Positions 39,567-48,818 of a DNA stretch of 64,000 nucleotides are shown piece after piece; the stretch's first letter is position 1; the number at the start of each line of letters is the position of its first letter. Below the pieces are notes generated by a model. That model was not told where the DNA came from and ran no database searches. It saw only the letters and a program-made list of their open reading frames with translations. Source of the DNA: JAKAJA01 sp037440125 (GTDB lineage: Bacteria; Acidobacteriota; UBA4820; DSQY01). The stretch is from contig JBBIUU010000001.1 in NCBI GenBank assembly GCA_037440125.1, positions 1 to 64,000 on the forward strand. The letters run 5' to 3'. Both the position numbers and the translations under genes were made by a program.

Positions 39567-40680
39567 ACCGGCTTGGTCTTCAGGCCGAACCGCAGGGTGA
39601 GCTTCGCGCCCTCGGTGGTGGCCTGTCCGTAGGTTCCGCTGGAATCCTTGTACACGACCGTGCCCTCGTTTACGGTGAGGGGCGTGAGCGTGCGGTCGAG
39701 CTTCTGACCCAGGTGCTTCAGCGCCTCCCTGGCGAGCTCGGGGGAGGGATACTCGGCCACCAGGAGCGTGGTCACGCCGCCATCCTTCGCCTTGTAGTCG
39801 CCCAGGGCCGCGGTGGCCCTCCGCTCGAGGAGGAGGGGGTCCCCGTCGCCCAGCGTGACGATGGCGCCGAGGCCCACGGGCCCCCGCACGATGCGCAGGG
39901 AGCCCGGGACCAGCCCATCCTGGGGCAGGAGGGACAGGCACGGCGGTGGATCGGACGGGGGGATCTTCTCCGCGATGGTCCGGCCCGCGCCCGTGAGCGG
40001 CTTGCCCATGCCGGGAGGGGCTTCGGGGCTCGTGACCACGATGTAGTACCGCCCCTTGAGCAGGAGGAGCTGGTTCCGCCCCACGGTGTGCCGCTCCGCC
40101 ATCGAGGCGTCGGGCGTTTCCTTCCCACAGCTGCTCAGGTAGATCCNNNNNNNNNNNNNNNNNNNNNNNNNNNNNNNNNNNNNNNNNNNNNNNNNNNNNN
40201 NNNNNNNNNNNNNNNNNNNNNNNNNNNNNNNNNNNNNNNNNNNNNNCGCTCCGCCATCGAGGCGTCGGGCGTTTCCTTCCCACAGCTGCTCAGGTAGATC
40301 CCGAGGGCCGCGGCGGGGTCCGCCATGCGGTAGATCTCCGCCACGAGCGTCTCGCCGCCCCGCCGGTAGCGCTGGACGGTGCACGCCTCGAACCCCGTCT
40401 CGAGGAAGATCTCGCCTCCGCCGTCGATGTGGTCGTAGAGCGCCTCTCCCTCGTACACCTTGGGCGCGCCGTCCTTCGCCCACCCCTCGGCCGGCCCCTG
40501 CGCGGGCATCAGCGCCGCGTCGCCCTCTGCCATCGCGATCCCAGGAAGGATCACCAGTCCGAGACAGAACGCGGCTGCCATGGCCCAGCGGTTGTTCTTG
40601 GCCTTTGATCTCCCCGGCTCTCCGGCTCTCCGGCTCTCCGGCTCGCGAATTCCGCGAGCGGCCCGCGCCCCTACACCCAT
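39563..40680 (-). CDS. Secreted DUF6599-like protein, reading frame interrupted by an assembly gap
   Basis: Two frame-shifted pieces meet at a run of 100 Ns. If one of the identical 55-bp flanks and the Ns (155 nt in total) are removed, one continuous frame of about 320 residues results, so I treat this as a single intact gene. It has a signal-like segment (MAAAFCLGLVILPGIAMAEG), then YEGEALYDHIDGGGEIFLET, EIYRMADPAAALGIYLSSCG and a C-terminal region similar in repeat pattern. This recalls the DUF6599 family (low certainty). ATG 40680 follows GAGGG by 8 nt and lies 11 nt after the DUF362 stop; GTG 40689 and ATG 40581 are alternatives. The first codons run through a CCGGCTCT repeat. Confidence 0.7.
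40092..40301. other. Scaffold gap (100 N) flanked by identical 55-bp sequence
   Basis: Ns occupy 40147-40246. The 55 bases before (40092-40146) and after (40247-40301) are identical. This is the signature of two contigs that overlap but were joined with a default-size gap. The true genome very likely has one copy and no gap. Confidence 0.92.
40610..40646. repeat. Tandem CCGGCTCT repeat with small hairpin
   Basis: Four copies of the 8-bp unit CCGGCTCT (CCGGCTCTCCGGCTCTCCGG and on), ending in CTCGCG-AATTC-CGCGAG, a 6-bp hairpin (40642-40658). Same unit family as 5696-5775 and 56541-56574. Confidence 0.85.
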
Positions 40681-40691
40681 CGTTGTCACCC

Positions 40692-41918
40692 TCAGACCTT
40701 ATAGAGTTTGATCTTCGTCGGGTCCCCGATGCCGAGCCCGAGCTTCTGCGCGTAGTCGAGGTACTCGGTGAATCGGGGGTGCTCGTTCACCTTCACGCCC
40801 ATGGCCTTGCGCTTGGCCACCATCTGGTCCTGGCCCACGCGGTCGAGGGCGAAGGGGTCGGTCGCGAAGTAGAGGGCGTTGTTCGGGTACCAGAACTGCT
40901 CGTTGGGCATGGGGCCGCCGTCGTACTGCCCCCGGATGCCGTCGGTGATGTTGAGGACGAGCTTGTCCCGGACCCACGGCGCCGCGAGGACCTCCGTGCA
41001 GACCCTGAAGAAGAGCGGCTGGTGCAGGCGCCCCGTGTTGCAGATGGCGCCGTAGCCCAGGTTCTTCGTGGCCATGGAGACGCCGTTGCCCGTGTTCTTG
41101 AAGGCCGCGAGGTTGATGATCTTCGTGAGGCGCTTGGTCAGGAGCTTGCCGAAGTAGGAGTACTCTCCCGTGAAGACGTGCTGGTTGGCGTAGGCGTCGT
41201 CGTTGTCGTAGCCCTTCACGCTTCGGCCCTCGACGCCCTTGGCGAAGTAGTACGCCTCGAGGTCGAAGTTCGCGGCGCTGGGGTGCTCGCCCTTCTCGTT
41301 CTTCCAGGGCTTGCCGTCCTCGACCATGGTCTGCAGCGACTCGATGCGGACGCCGGGGAAGGCCTTCGCCGTGAATCCCGCCTCCTTCAGCATGTCGTCG
41401 AAGCGGTCCCAGATCACGATGTTCCCGTACGGCACGCCGTTGGCCACGAGCCACGACACAACGGCAGCGGTGAGGGCGGGCGTGGTGTTGATGAGGGGCG
41501 CGCCCACCGGGTTCACCTTGATCCCCACCACGTCGTCCTTGGTGAAGAGGAGGTCGAAGCTCTTCTTGAGGCCCTGGCCGGTGAGCTCGGTGAGCCCCCG
41601 CTCGAACATCCTGTTCACGACGGCGGCATCGACGCGCCGGTCCTTCATGGCCTTCGCGTCCGTGACCTGGACGACCTTCCCCGGGAAGGGCCCGGGGAGC
41701 GCGTGGGGCCCCTTGGGCACCTTCATGAAGTCGGCGATGTTGGTCTGCACTTCGGCGGGGGGCGCAGGCTTGACCTCCGCTTTCGCCTCCGGCTTCTCCT
41801 CGGCGAAATCGGGCACGCCCAGGACGAGCCCCCCCGCGGCGGCCACGCCGAGGGTCTTGAGGAAGTCTCTCCGGTCCGGGTCCAGCGCGGGCTTCATCGA
41901 ACGGTATGAGCGTCTCAT
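40692..41918 (-). CDS. DUF362-domain protein with Tat signal
   Basis: A 408-residue protein starting with a twin-arginine signal (DRRDFLKTLGVAAAGGLVLG), so exported folded. The body has the DUF362 pattern (DDVVGIKVNPVGAPLINTTP, KIINLAAFKNTGNGVSMATK, LYFATDPFALDRVGQD). DUF362 proteins are often linked to iron-sulfur or membrane complexes; the function is unknown. ATG 41918 follows GAGGGGGGACGCC. The downstream gene starts within 11 nt of its stop, so the two form an operon. Confidence 0.85.
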   Translation of the reverse strand: MRRSYRSMKPALDPDRRDFLKTLGVAAAGGLVLGVPDFAEEKPEAKAEVKPAPPAEVQTNIADFMKVPKGPHALPGPFPGKVVQVTDAKAMKDRRVDAAVVNRMFERGLTELTGQGLKKSFDLLFTKDDVVGIKVNPVGAPLINTTPALTAAVVSWLVANGVPYGNIVIWDRFDDMLKEAGFTAKAFPGVRIESLQTMVEDGKPWKNEKGEHPSAANFDLEAYYFAKGVEGRSVKGYDNDDAYANQHVFTGEYSYFGKLLTKRLTKIINLAAFKNTGNGVSMATKNLGYGAICNTGRLHQPLFFRVCTEVLAAPWVRDKLVLNITDGIRGQYDGGPMPNEQFWYPNNALYFATDPFALDRVGQDQMVAKRKAMGVKVNEHPRFTEYLDYAQKLGLGIGDPTKIKLYKV

Positions 41919-42025
41919 GGCGTCCCCCCTCAACCGATAGGATACGCCCTGGCCGCGCGTGAAGTTTAGGGGGGCGTGTCCGGAGGGGGCCGCGAAGCCC
42001 CCTCCGGTGTGCATCGGGGCGTCCC

Positions 42026-43084
42026 TCAGGCCCTCGCCTCGAGGACCATGTTGAACGGGGTTTCGGCGGCGCGGCGGATCTTGCTGAACCCGCCCTGCGA
42101 CACGACCTCGCGCAGCTTTTTTTCGCCCGCCTGAGCGCCGAGGGCCGGGCCGTTGCCCGCCAGCGAGCACGGCACGCAGATCATGGTGGAGGCGGCGTAG
42201 TAGACGCGGCCCACGGGGTTCAGGTTGTCCTTGAGCTCGTCGCCGGCCTGGGGCTCGACGATCATCCAGGTGCCGCCCCCGCTGAGCGCCTTCTTCGTGT
42301 GCTTCACGGCACCGAGCGGGTCGGCCATGTCGTGGAGGCAGTCGAAGGAGGTCACGAAATCGTAGGTGCCGGGGAACTCGTCGGCCTTCGCCACCTCGAA
42401 GCGGACGCGATCCGAGACGCCCGCGGCCTGGGCTCGTTCTTTGGCGATGTGGATGGAGGGCGCGTGGTAGTCGAACCCGACGAAGCTCGAGTTCGGGTAG
42501 GCCTGCGCCATGAGGACCGTCGAGGACCCGTGGCCGCACCCCGTGTCGGCCACGGTGATCCCCTTCCTCAGGCGGGCCTCCACGCCGTCGAGCGAGGGGA
42601 TCCAGCTCTTCACGAGGTTGGCCGCGTAGTTGGGCCTGAAGAAGCGTTCGGTGCCGTGGTAGAGGCCCGGGTCGTGATCGCCCCACGCCATCCCGCCGCC
42701 GGTGATGAACCGGTCGGCGATGCGGGGCTCGTCTCTCGCGGTGGAGGCGATGATTTCGAAGGCCCCGGGCATGAAGTGGGGGCTCGCCTCGTCGGCGAGC
42801 AGGTGGGCTTGCTCGGGGGTCAGCGAGAAAGCGTGGGTCTTCGGGTGATAGGTGACGTAACCGCCCGCCGCCTGGTTGTGGAGCCACTCGCGGACGTAGC
42901 GCTCCTGAGTCCCCGTCTTCCTGGCGAGGTCCGCGGGCGTCAGGAGGCCGCCCTCCGCGAGAGCCTTGTAGAGGCCCAGCTTGTCCCCGATGACGACGAG
43001 GGACGCGCTCATGGCCGCACCGATGTCGGAGAGCATGCGCTCCAGATGCTGGTGGAGTTTGGATTCATCGACCGTGTGAGACAT
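42026..43084 (-). CDS. SAM-dependent class I methyltransferase (Rv2258c-like)
   Basis: A 352-residue protein. An N-terminal winged-helix-like dimerisation part (residues 1-100, GDKLGLYKALAEGGLLTPAD) precedes the Rossmann methyltransferase: VADTGCGHGSSTVLMAQAYP, FVGFDYHAPSIHIAKERA and FDCLHDMADPLGAV. The Rv2258c-type family is broadly annotated, with unknown substrates. ATG 43084 follows AAAGGAGCTACACC. The 260 nt from 43085 to 43344, up to the divergent ferredoxin-type gene, show no further gene. Confidence 0.87.
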   Translation of the reverse strand: MSHTVDESKLHQHLERMLSDIGAAMSASLVVIGDKLGLYKALAEGGLLTPADLARKTGTQERYVREWLHNQAAGGYVTYHPKTHAFSLTPEQAHLLADEASPHFMPGAFEIIASTARDEPRIADRFITGGGMAWGDHDPGLYHGTERFFRPNYAANLVKSWIPSLDGVEARLRKGITVADTGCGHGSSTVLMAQAYPNSSFVGFDYHAPSIHIAKERAQAAGVSDRVRFEVAKADEFPGTYDFVTSFDCLHDMADPLGAVKHTKKALSGGGTWMIVEPQAGDELKDNLNPVGRVYYAASTMICVPCSLAGNGPALGAQAGEKKLREVVSQGGFSKIRRAAETPFNMVLEARA

Positions 43085-43344
43085 GGTGTAGCTCCTTTTC
43101 GTCCCCCGCTCCGTGGGGGGACCACGAGGGTCGAACCGTCGCCGCGCAGGCCCGGTCCTCCCGGGCGGCGGCCCCCCCGCTCACGAGCACGACACGGACT
43201 GTCCTCCTTTACAGGGCCGAGTGAACAGGGTGCCATTGGGGGGTATTCCCGCCGACCCTTCTGGACCGTGGGTGCGGTATTCTGGGAGCACCCGAGCGGG
43301 GGGCTTTCGGTGACGGGGACGAATACTCCATCTGGAGGTGGTCG

Positions 43345-44622
43345 TTGGCGCACCACACGCTGAAGGGGTCTTACGGCGAAATGGCGGAGCGGCTGAACCG
43401 CTTCCCGCAGGGGGCGCCCCCGACTGAGCTCCTCTTCAAGATCCTGAAGGTCCTCGTCTCGGAGCGCGAGGCGGCGCTCCTCGCCCAGCTCCCCATCCGG
43501 CCCTTCAGCGTCGCCCGTGCTGCAAAGATCTGGAAGCTCGGCGAGAAGGAGGCGAAGAAGGCGCTCGACGCGCTCGCCGATCGCGCCGTCCTGCTGGACT
43601 ACGAGGAGGAGGGGGAGACGCGGTACGTCCTCCCGCCTCCCATGGCGGGCTTCTTCGAGTTCTCCCTCATGCGCGTTCGCGGCGACATCGACCAGCGGGC
43701 GCTCTCGGAGCTCTTCTACCAGTACCTCAACGTGGAGGAGGACTTCATCAAGGACCTCTTCGTCCGCGGCGAGACGCAACTGGGACGCGTGTTCGTCGAC
43801 GAGACTGCGCTTCCCGCGGGGGGCGCCCTGCGCGTGCTCGACTACGAGCGCGCTTCGGAGGTCGTCCGGACCTCTCCTGTCATCGGTGTGGGCGTGTGCT
43901 ACTGCCGCCACAAGATGTCCCACGTCGGCCGGGCGTGCGACGCGCCCATGGACAACTGCATGACCTTCGGAACCGCGGCCGATTCCCTCACCCGGCACGG
44001 TGTCGCGCGCAGGATCGAGGCCACGGAATGCTTGGACCTCCTGGCCCAGGCGAGGGAGCGCGGCCTCGTCCAGTTCGGTGAGAACGCCCGGGAGGGCGTG
44101 AACTTCATCTGCAACTGCTGCGGGTGCTGCTGCGAGGCCATGATCGCCGCACGGCGCTTCGGGCACCTCCACCCCGTCCACACGACGAACTACATCCCCG
44201 GGGTAGACGTCGCCGAGTGCAACGGCTGCGGGAAGTGCGTGGCCGCGTGCCCCGTGGAGGCTCTCGGCCTGGTTGCGGCCCACGACCCCGCCCACCCGTC
44301 CATGCGAAAGGCCAAGTTGAACGAGGACCTGTGCCTCGGCTGCGGCGTCTGCGTCCGCGCCTGCCCGAGAGACGCCATCGCGCTCCACGAACGCGCGGAG
44401 CGCGTCCTCACACCCCTCAACAGCGCGCACCGCACGGTGATGATGGCGCTCGAGCGAGGAACCTTCGCCGAGCTCCTCGTGGACGGACAGGCCACCCACG
44501 GCCACCGCGCTGTCGCGGCCATTCTCGGGGCGCTCCTCAGGATGCCGCCCCTCAAGCAAGCCCTCGCGACGAGGCAGTTCAAGTCCCGGTACCTCGAAGC
44601 CCTCCTCGCGCGACCGCACTAG
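43345..44622 (+). CDS. Iron-sulfur protein with two 4Fe-4S ferredoxin motifs
   Basis: A 425-residue protein. The N-terminal 120 residues look like a winged-helix domain (PFSVARAAKIWKLGEKEAKK). The middle has CYCRHKMSHVGRACDAPMDN and a very Cys-dense stretch, FICNCCGCCCEAM. The C-terminal part has two 4Fe-4S sets, ECNGCGKCVAACPVEAL and LCLGCGVCVRACPRDAI. It is probably cytoplasmic, in electron transfer or redox sensing. The TTG 43345 start follows TGGAGGTGGTCG. Confidence 0.85.
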   Translation: MAHHTLKGSYGEMAERLNRFPQGAPPTELLFKILKVLVSEREAALLAQLPIRPFSVARAAKIWKLGEKEAKKALDALADRAVLLDYEEEGETRYVLPPPMAGFFEFSLMRVRGDIDQRALSELFYQYLNVEEDFIKDLFVRGETQLGRVFVDETALPAGGALRVLDYERASEVVRTSPVIGVGVCYCRHKMSHVGRACDAPMDNCMTFGTAADSLTRHGVARRIEATECLDLLAQARERGLVQFGENAREGVNFICNCCGCCCEAMIAARRFGHLHPVHTTNYIPGVDVAECNGCGKCVAACPVEALGLVAAHDPAHPSMRKAKLNEDLCLGCGVCVRACPRDAIALHERAERVLTPLNSAHRTVMMALERGTFAELLVDGQATHGHRAVAAILGALLRMPPLKQALATRQFKSRYLEALLARPH

Positions 44623-44646
44623 GGGAAATCCCTTGACCTCCCAAGG

Positions 44647-44674
44647 AAAACGGGAGGCGCCGGAGCGCCTCCCG
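44647..44674 (-). terminator. Rho-independent terminator of the M43 protease gene
   Basis: The stem CGGGAGGCGC/GCGCCTCCCG with loop CGGA (44651-44674) is followed, on the minus strand, by TTTTCC. It sits between the stops of two convergent genes. Confidence 0.8.
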
Positions 44675-44700
44675 CGGGTTGAGGTATCGATTCGCGGAGC

Positions 44701-45627
44701 TTAGATGCTCGGACGGTAGGTGGCGCACTGGGAGGCGATGCGGCTCGCCTGGCCCGAGGTGAACTCCCACATGCAGTTGTCGTCCGTGTAGTCCATGTAG
44801 TTGTGGACGGGGTCGAAGCCGGGATAGTTCCTGCCCGTGCACGTGTCGGGGTTCCCGGAGGGGCAGCCGTAGGTGGCCGACTTCTCGGCGGGGGTGTCCT
44901 TCACGTAGTCGTTGTTCTTGGTGCATCCGCCCTGGAAGGTATGGTAGAGGCCCAGCCAGTGGCCGATCTCGTGCGTCGCGGTGCGGCCCAGATTGTAGGG
45001 GGCCGCGCTGCCGCCCGGCAGGGAGCTGTAGAGGATGACCACGCCGTCCATGGTCGGGTTCGACTTGAGGCTGGAGGGGAAGGTGGCCCAGCCGAGGAGG
45101 CCGCCGCTCAGGTTGGCCGTGTAGAAATTCAGCTGGATCTGCGGGCTCTTCACGAGGGCGGTCTTCGCCTGCTTCTCGGCGGTGGTGCCGTAGCCCATGT
45201 TGTACCAGGCGGCGTTGTCGGTGTAGTCCACACCCACCTGCGTGAAGGTGATGCCCCAGGGGGCGTAGTCCTGGTTCAGGACCTGGATCTGCTTGCTGAG
45301 GTCCGTCGCCGTGAGCTTGCCCGCGTTGCCGCTGTGGATGACGTGGAAGAAGACGTTGACGGACTTCTGGCCCTCGTAGCGGGCCTCGGGGTGCTCCTCG
45401 ATGAACCGGGCGACCTCCTTCTCGATGCACGTCATCTGGTCCTGGTCGGGGTGGTAGGTCCCGCAACGGTGACCGCTCTTGACGTAGGCTTCCTGGTTCA
45501 CGTAGCTCGTGTCGCCGATGACGAAACCGCCACCCGGAGGCGCGACCGCCACTTCGCTCTGAGCCCAGACCGACACCGCACCCACCAGAAAAGCCATCAC
45601 TGCGAGCAGAATCACCCTTCTCGTCAT
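44701..45627 (-). CDS. Secreted M43B (pappalysin-like) zinc metalloprotease
   Basis: A 308-residue protein with a signal peptide (VILLAVMAFLVGAVSVWAQ). The zinc motif THEIGHWLGLYHTF is HExxHxxGxxH, and the Met-turn is in HNYMDYTDDNCMWEFTSGQA, as in ulilysin and mirolysin. Paired cysteines (GGCTKNNDYVKDTPAEK, YGCPSGNPDTCTGRNYP) suggest disulfides. It probably degrades extracellular proteins. ATG 45627 follows GGAGGTCCCG. Confidence 0.95.
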   Translation of the reverse strand: MTRRVILLAVMAFLVGAVSVWAQSEVAVAPPGGGFVIGDTSYVNQEAYVKSGHRCGTYHPDQDQMTCIEKEVARFIEEHPEARYEGQKSVNVFFHVIHSGNAGKLTATDLSKQIQVLNQDYAPWGITFTQVGVDYTDNAAWYNMGYGTTAEKQAKTALVKSPQIQLNFYTANLSGGLLGWATFPSSLKSNPTMDGVVILYSSLPGGSAAPYNLGRTATHEIGHWLGLYHTFQGGCTKNNDYVKDTPAEKSATYGCPSGNPDTCTGRNYPGFDPVHNYMDYTDDNCMWEFTSGQASRIASQCATYRPSI

Positions 45628-45982
45628 CGGGACCTCCTTGGGCCGCACTCCCATGCGGCAAGCCCCGTCTTGAATGCAAGGTGTGCGCCAGTCTTGGGTT
45701 GTTGAGTTTTTTCTTTATTCCCAGCAAGTTAGGCGTACTGTCCGCATGTGAGACAAGGAACGGGGTATCCAGTAAATGGTGCGCCTGGGCCTTGTCGCGC
45801 GTAAATCCCTGACAAGTCGCAAGTTAAATGCGCGGATACGCCGTTCGCATCAAGCCCGTGAACGAAGTAATCAAAATGGAGGGCTCAAGGAATCGCTCCG
45901 CGGGCTCCCTTGACGCTGCCGCTGGCGGTGACCATACTCGGGGGCGTAGGCGGGCTCAAAGGCCCGGCGGGAGGGGTTTTCC
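45628..45982. other. Intergenic region between M43 protease and VOC gene
   Basis: 355 nt without a supported gene. The middle (45700-45870) is less GC-rich than the rest of the window. No member of the short-unit repeat families is seen here. It holds the candidate promoter at 45910-45938. Confidence 0.7.
45910..45938 (+). promoter_or_regulatory. Candidate sigma-70 promoter of the VOC-cupin pair
   Basis: TTGACG (45910-45915, 5 of 6) and CATACT (45933-45938, 4 of 6) are separated by 17 nt, 44 nt before the VOC start codon. Confidence 0.5.
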
Positions 45983-46345
45983 ATGCGGCGCTACCACCAC
46001 ATCGGCATCCCTACGAAGGAGCCCCGCGAGGGAGAGACCTACCTGGAGGCCTACAAGGTCTATGCCTCCGGGTTCGAATCGAGCCCCTTCGGCGTGGAGT
46101 GGCTCCGCTACGAGACGGGCTGCAGGATCCCGGAGCTCGTTCAGCGGGTGGCCCACGTGGCCTTCGAGGTGGACGACCTGGAGGCCGAGCTCCTGGGGCA
46201 GGAGATCCTCATCGCTCCCAACAGCCCCTCCGAGGGCGTGCGCGTGGCCTTCATCCTCCACGACGGCGCGCCCGTCGAGCTCCTCCAGTTCGACTCGCCC
46301 GACGACCCGAGGGGGAGCCGGGCGCGCTACGGAGCGACGCCGTGA
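45983..46345 (+). CDS. VOC/glyoxalase-superfamily protein
   Basis: A 120-residue single vicinal-oxygen-chelate module pair: MRRYHHIGIPTKEPREGETY, then VQRVAHVAFEVDDLEAELLG, VRVAFILHDGAPVELLQFDS. Candidate metal ligands are the first His (HHIGI), the later His (AHVAFEV) and Glu (VELLQF). The substrate is unknown. ATG 45983 follows GGGAGGGG. The stop overlaps the cupin start by GTGA. Confidence 0.85.
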   Translation: MRRYHHIGIPTKEPREGETYLEAYKVYASGFESSPFGVEWLRYETGCRIPELVQRVAHVAFEVDDLEAELLGQEILIAPNSPSEGVRVAFILHDGAPVELLQFDSPDDPRGSRARYGATP

Positions 46346-46674
46346 AGCTCGAGGGCCAGGCGATCCTTCCCGCCCACTGGTCCGCGCTCCCTCCCGACGA
46401 GCATCCCGGCGATTCGGGGACATCCCACTGGCACACGCTGGAGATGGGCGCGGTCCGGGCCCGGGTCGTGGTGTACTCTGCGGGGTTCCGGTCCGACCAC
46501 TGGTGCGAGCGCGGCCACGTGATGATCGTGCTCGAGGGCTCGCTCACGCTGGCCCTGGCCGACGGCCGGAGTTTCGAGCTGGGTGCCGGCGAGGGGTTTC
46601 TCCTCCCCGACGACGCGGGCAATCCGCACGCCGCGAGCTCGGAGAACGGTGCGCGCGTCTTTCTCGTCGACTGA
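46342..46674 (+). CDS. Small cupin-fold protein (DHCW-motif type)
   Basis: A 110-residue cupin barrel: GTSHWHTLEMGAVRARVVVY, SDHWCERGHVMIVLEGSLTL and FELGAGEGFLLPDDAGNPHA. The D-H-W-C run followed by G-H recalls the family annotated as DHCW-motif cupins (by memory). It probably binds a metal. GTG 46342 overlaps the VOC stop by 4 nt, so the two are coupled. The 6 nt after its stop separate it from the convergent gene. Confidence 0.82.
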   Translation: MKLEGQAILPAHWSALPPDEHPGDSGTSHWHTLEMGAVRARVVVYSAGFRSDHWCERGHVMIVLEGSLTLALADGRSFELGAGEGFLLPDDAGNPHAASSENGARVFLVD

Positions 46675-46680
46675 ACACCA

Positions 46681-48795
46681 TCACGCGAGGAACAGAAGGA
46701 CCGCGCCCATGAGGGCCGCCATCGCCGCGCTCGCTGGCAGTCCCGCGAAGGGAAGGAAAAGCATGCTTCCCAGCAGCGCACCGAAGCACCCTCCGGCGAG
46801 GTCCGCGGCGTAGAGCGTCGCCGCCCGCCCCGGCGCAAGCCCGTCGCCGGCCCGCCCCGCCCAGGCGAAGGCCGCCCCGACGCACGCGCCCGCCCCTGTG
46901 AGGAGCACGCCCACGGCCACCCTTCCGAAGGGCACCTCCCAACCCGTTATGGGGGCGCACAGGAGAGCGAGCATCGCCGTCCCTCCGGCGATGAGGAGTC
47001 CCGCAGGACGCTCCGGCCCTCCACGGTCCGCCGCCAAAGCCCCGAGGCCTAGACCTCCCATGAAGCAGGTGAGGAGGAGGCCGAGGTCCTGGTAGAGCGC
47101 GCCGCACCGCGTCTGGTAGGCGAGGAGGAGCGCGCCCTCCAGGAGCATCCCGACGAAGCCGGAGGCGGCGACGAAGAGGGCTCTCCGACGCCCGCGTCCC
47201 CTGAGCACGAGGACCGCTGCCCCCAGAGCGAGGGGAGGCGCCAGAAGCCACGGGAGGGGCAGGGAACCCTCCGGCGCGGAAGCCCCCAGCGCGGGAAAGA
47301 ACCGCGCGAGCCAGAGCAGGAGGGTGCACGGGTAGCACGCGGGGCGAGCGTCGGTGTTCTCGGGGGCCCTCGTCGTGAGGAGCGTCCTCTCCGCGCCTGC
47401 CACGCGGTCGTTCGTGAGGAGGTAGGCGATGTATTGAGGGTTCACGAGGCGCGTCTGGAAGTGCCTTTCGCCGAACCTCGCCACGAGGAGGTCGGGGTCG
47501 CGGGCGAGGGGCGAGGGGGAAGCGAGGACGAGATCCTCCGTCCCCGGCAAAACCAAGACGTGCGGAAAGGAATCCCGGAGCGCCTGCAGGACGCTCTCGT
47601 TCCGGACCGCCAGCGCCTTCGACCAGAAATTCTCGGCGGACCTCAGGCGGAAGGCGAGGACGCCCGTCAGCGCAAGATGGCGCTTGACGAGGGCGAAGAA
47701 CTCGCGGGTGTAGAAGCGATTCGCCTGGCCCGACGAGGGCTCAGGCGAAGCGCAGAGGATCACGTCGTAGATTCCTCCCGTTGCCAGGTATCGTCTGGGA
47801 TCGGAGAAGGCGCGCACCACCCTCGGATCGTCGAGGTCGGCGCGGTGGCCCTGGGGCAGGAGCGGGGCCAGGACCTCCTGGGCCCGCCGGTCGATCTCGA
47901 CGAGCTCCACCCGATCCGGCCCGTGCTTGAGGATCTCTCCGGTCAGGCCCTCGGCGGTCCCGCCGAGGAGGAGAACGTACGCCGGTGAAGGGCATTCGAG
48001 CGCCGTCATGTGGACGAAGGCCTCCGCCGAGACCCCCTGGCTCTCCGCCACCAGCGCCCCGTCTTGAAACACGGCGACCTGGCCCAGGCTCCCCGTCACC
48101 GCGGTCCTGCCGTAGGGGGTGTCGCGAACGACGAGCAGACCAGGTAGGTTGAGCGCCGTCAGCCGGAGGTCCCACCCCGCCGAGAAGGGCAGGGCGGCGA
48201 GGAACGCAACGCAGAGGACCCCCGCCATGGCCCGCTGGGTCAAGGCTTGCGCTCCTCGCCGAGCGCAGACGACGGCGGCCGCGGCCGCCGCACACAGGAG
48301 AGCCGACGCCAGGTTCTGCACGCCCGCCGCGGCGAGGACGGTGGCCAGGAGCCCCCCCAACAGGGAGCCCATGCTCTCGAGCCCGTACGCGCGGCCCACC
48401 GACCCCCCGACCGAGACGAAAAGGGCGGCGGAGCGCTGGAACAGGAGCCCCGCGAGGAGGCCGAAGGGCAGGAGGGCGAGGGCCAGCCCCGCGAGCTGCT
48501 GACCGATGGGGAGGTCCGCACCGGGCACCCCGCCGAAGAGGACGCGGAGCGCCCGGAGGAGGAGGACGAGGAGCGGGAGCGCCGCCGCGAAGGCGAGGAA
48601 GGACCTCCCCGCCGAGGCCTCACGGGGCGGTCGCAGGCTCCGCCCCGCGAGCGCGCCTGCTGCCGTCGCCAGCATGAGGAGGCCCAGACCCACGAGGACG
48701 ACGAGCTCGCTCCCGTAGAAGGCCACGAGGAGCTCCCGCAGGAGCAAGACCTGACCCCACAGCGTCACGAGCCCCGTCGCCACCAGCCAGATCAT
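46681..48795 (-). CDS. Multi-pass membrane protein with spermidine-synthase-like domain
   Basis: A 704-residue protein. About seven N-terminal helices (from MIWLVATGLVTLWGQVLLLRE) are followed by a soluble Rossmann domain like spermidine synthase (YVLLLGGTAEGLTGEILKHG, VELVEIDRRAQEVLAPLL, YDVILCASPEPSSGQANRFY), then about five more helices. Fused membrane/spermidine-synthase-like proteins are common in environmental bacteria; true polyamine synthase activity is doubtful because the usual Asp catalytic motif (D-PxGP) reads CASPEPSS. ATG 48795. Confidence 0.82.
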   Translation of the reverse strand: MIWLVATGLVTLWGQVLLLRELLVAFYGSELVVLVGLGLLMLATAAGALAGRSLRPPREASAGRSFLAFAAALPLLVLLLRALRVLFGGVPGADLPIGQQLAGLALALLPFGLLAGLLFQRSAALFVSVGGSVGRAYGLESMGSLLGGLLATVLAAAGVQNLASALLCAAAAAAVVCARRGAQALTQRAMAGVLCVAFLAALPFSAGWDLRLTALNLPGLLVVRDTPYGRTAVTGSLGQVAVFQDGALVAESQGVSAEAFVHMTALECPSPAYVLLLGGTAEGLTGEILKHGPDRVELVEIDRRAQEVLAPLLPQGHRADLDDPRVVRAFSDPRRYLATGGIYDVILCASPEPSSGQANRFYTREFFALVKRHLALTGVLAFRLRSAENFWSKALAVRNESVLQALRDSFPHVLVLPGTEDLVLASPSPLARDPDLLVARFGERHFQTRLVNPQYIAYLLTNDRVAGAERTLLTTRAPENTDARPACYPCTLLLWLARFFPALGASAPEGSLPLPWLLAPPLALGAAVLVLRGRGRRRALFVAASGFVGMLLEGALLLAYQTRCGALYQDLGLLLTCFMGGLGLGALAADRGGPERPAGLLIAGGTAMLALLCAPITGWEVPFGRVAVGVLLTGAGACVGAAFAWAGRAGDGLAPGRAATLYAADLAGGCFGALLGSMLFLPFAGLPASAAMAALMGAVLLFLA

Positions 48796-48818
48796 CCGGC
48801 CTCCAGAGCAAGGGACCG

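Noticed and set aside
40135..40483. Frameshifted pseudogene at the N run
   Set aside because: The frame break is produced by a duplicated flank plus a default-size gap; collapsing it restores one frame.
40610..40646. CRISPR array
   Set aside because: Units are 8 bp, tandem and without spacers; no cas gene is in the window.
46681..48795. True spermidine synthase
   Set aside because: The domain is present, but the catalytic Asp-rich motif is replaced (CASPEPSS) and it is flanked by membrane helices.
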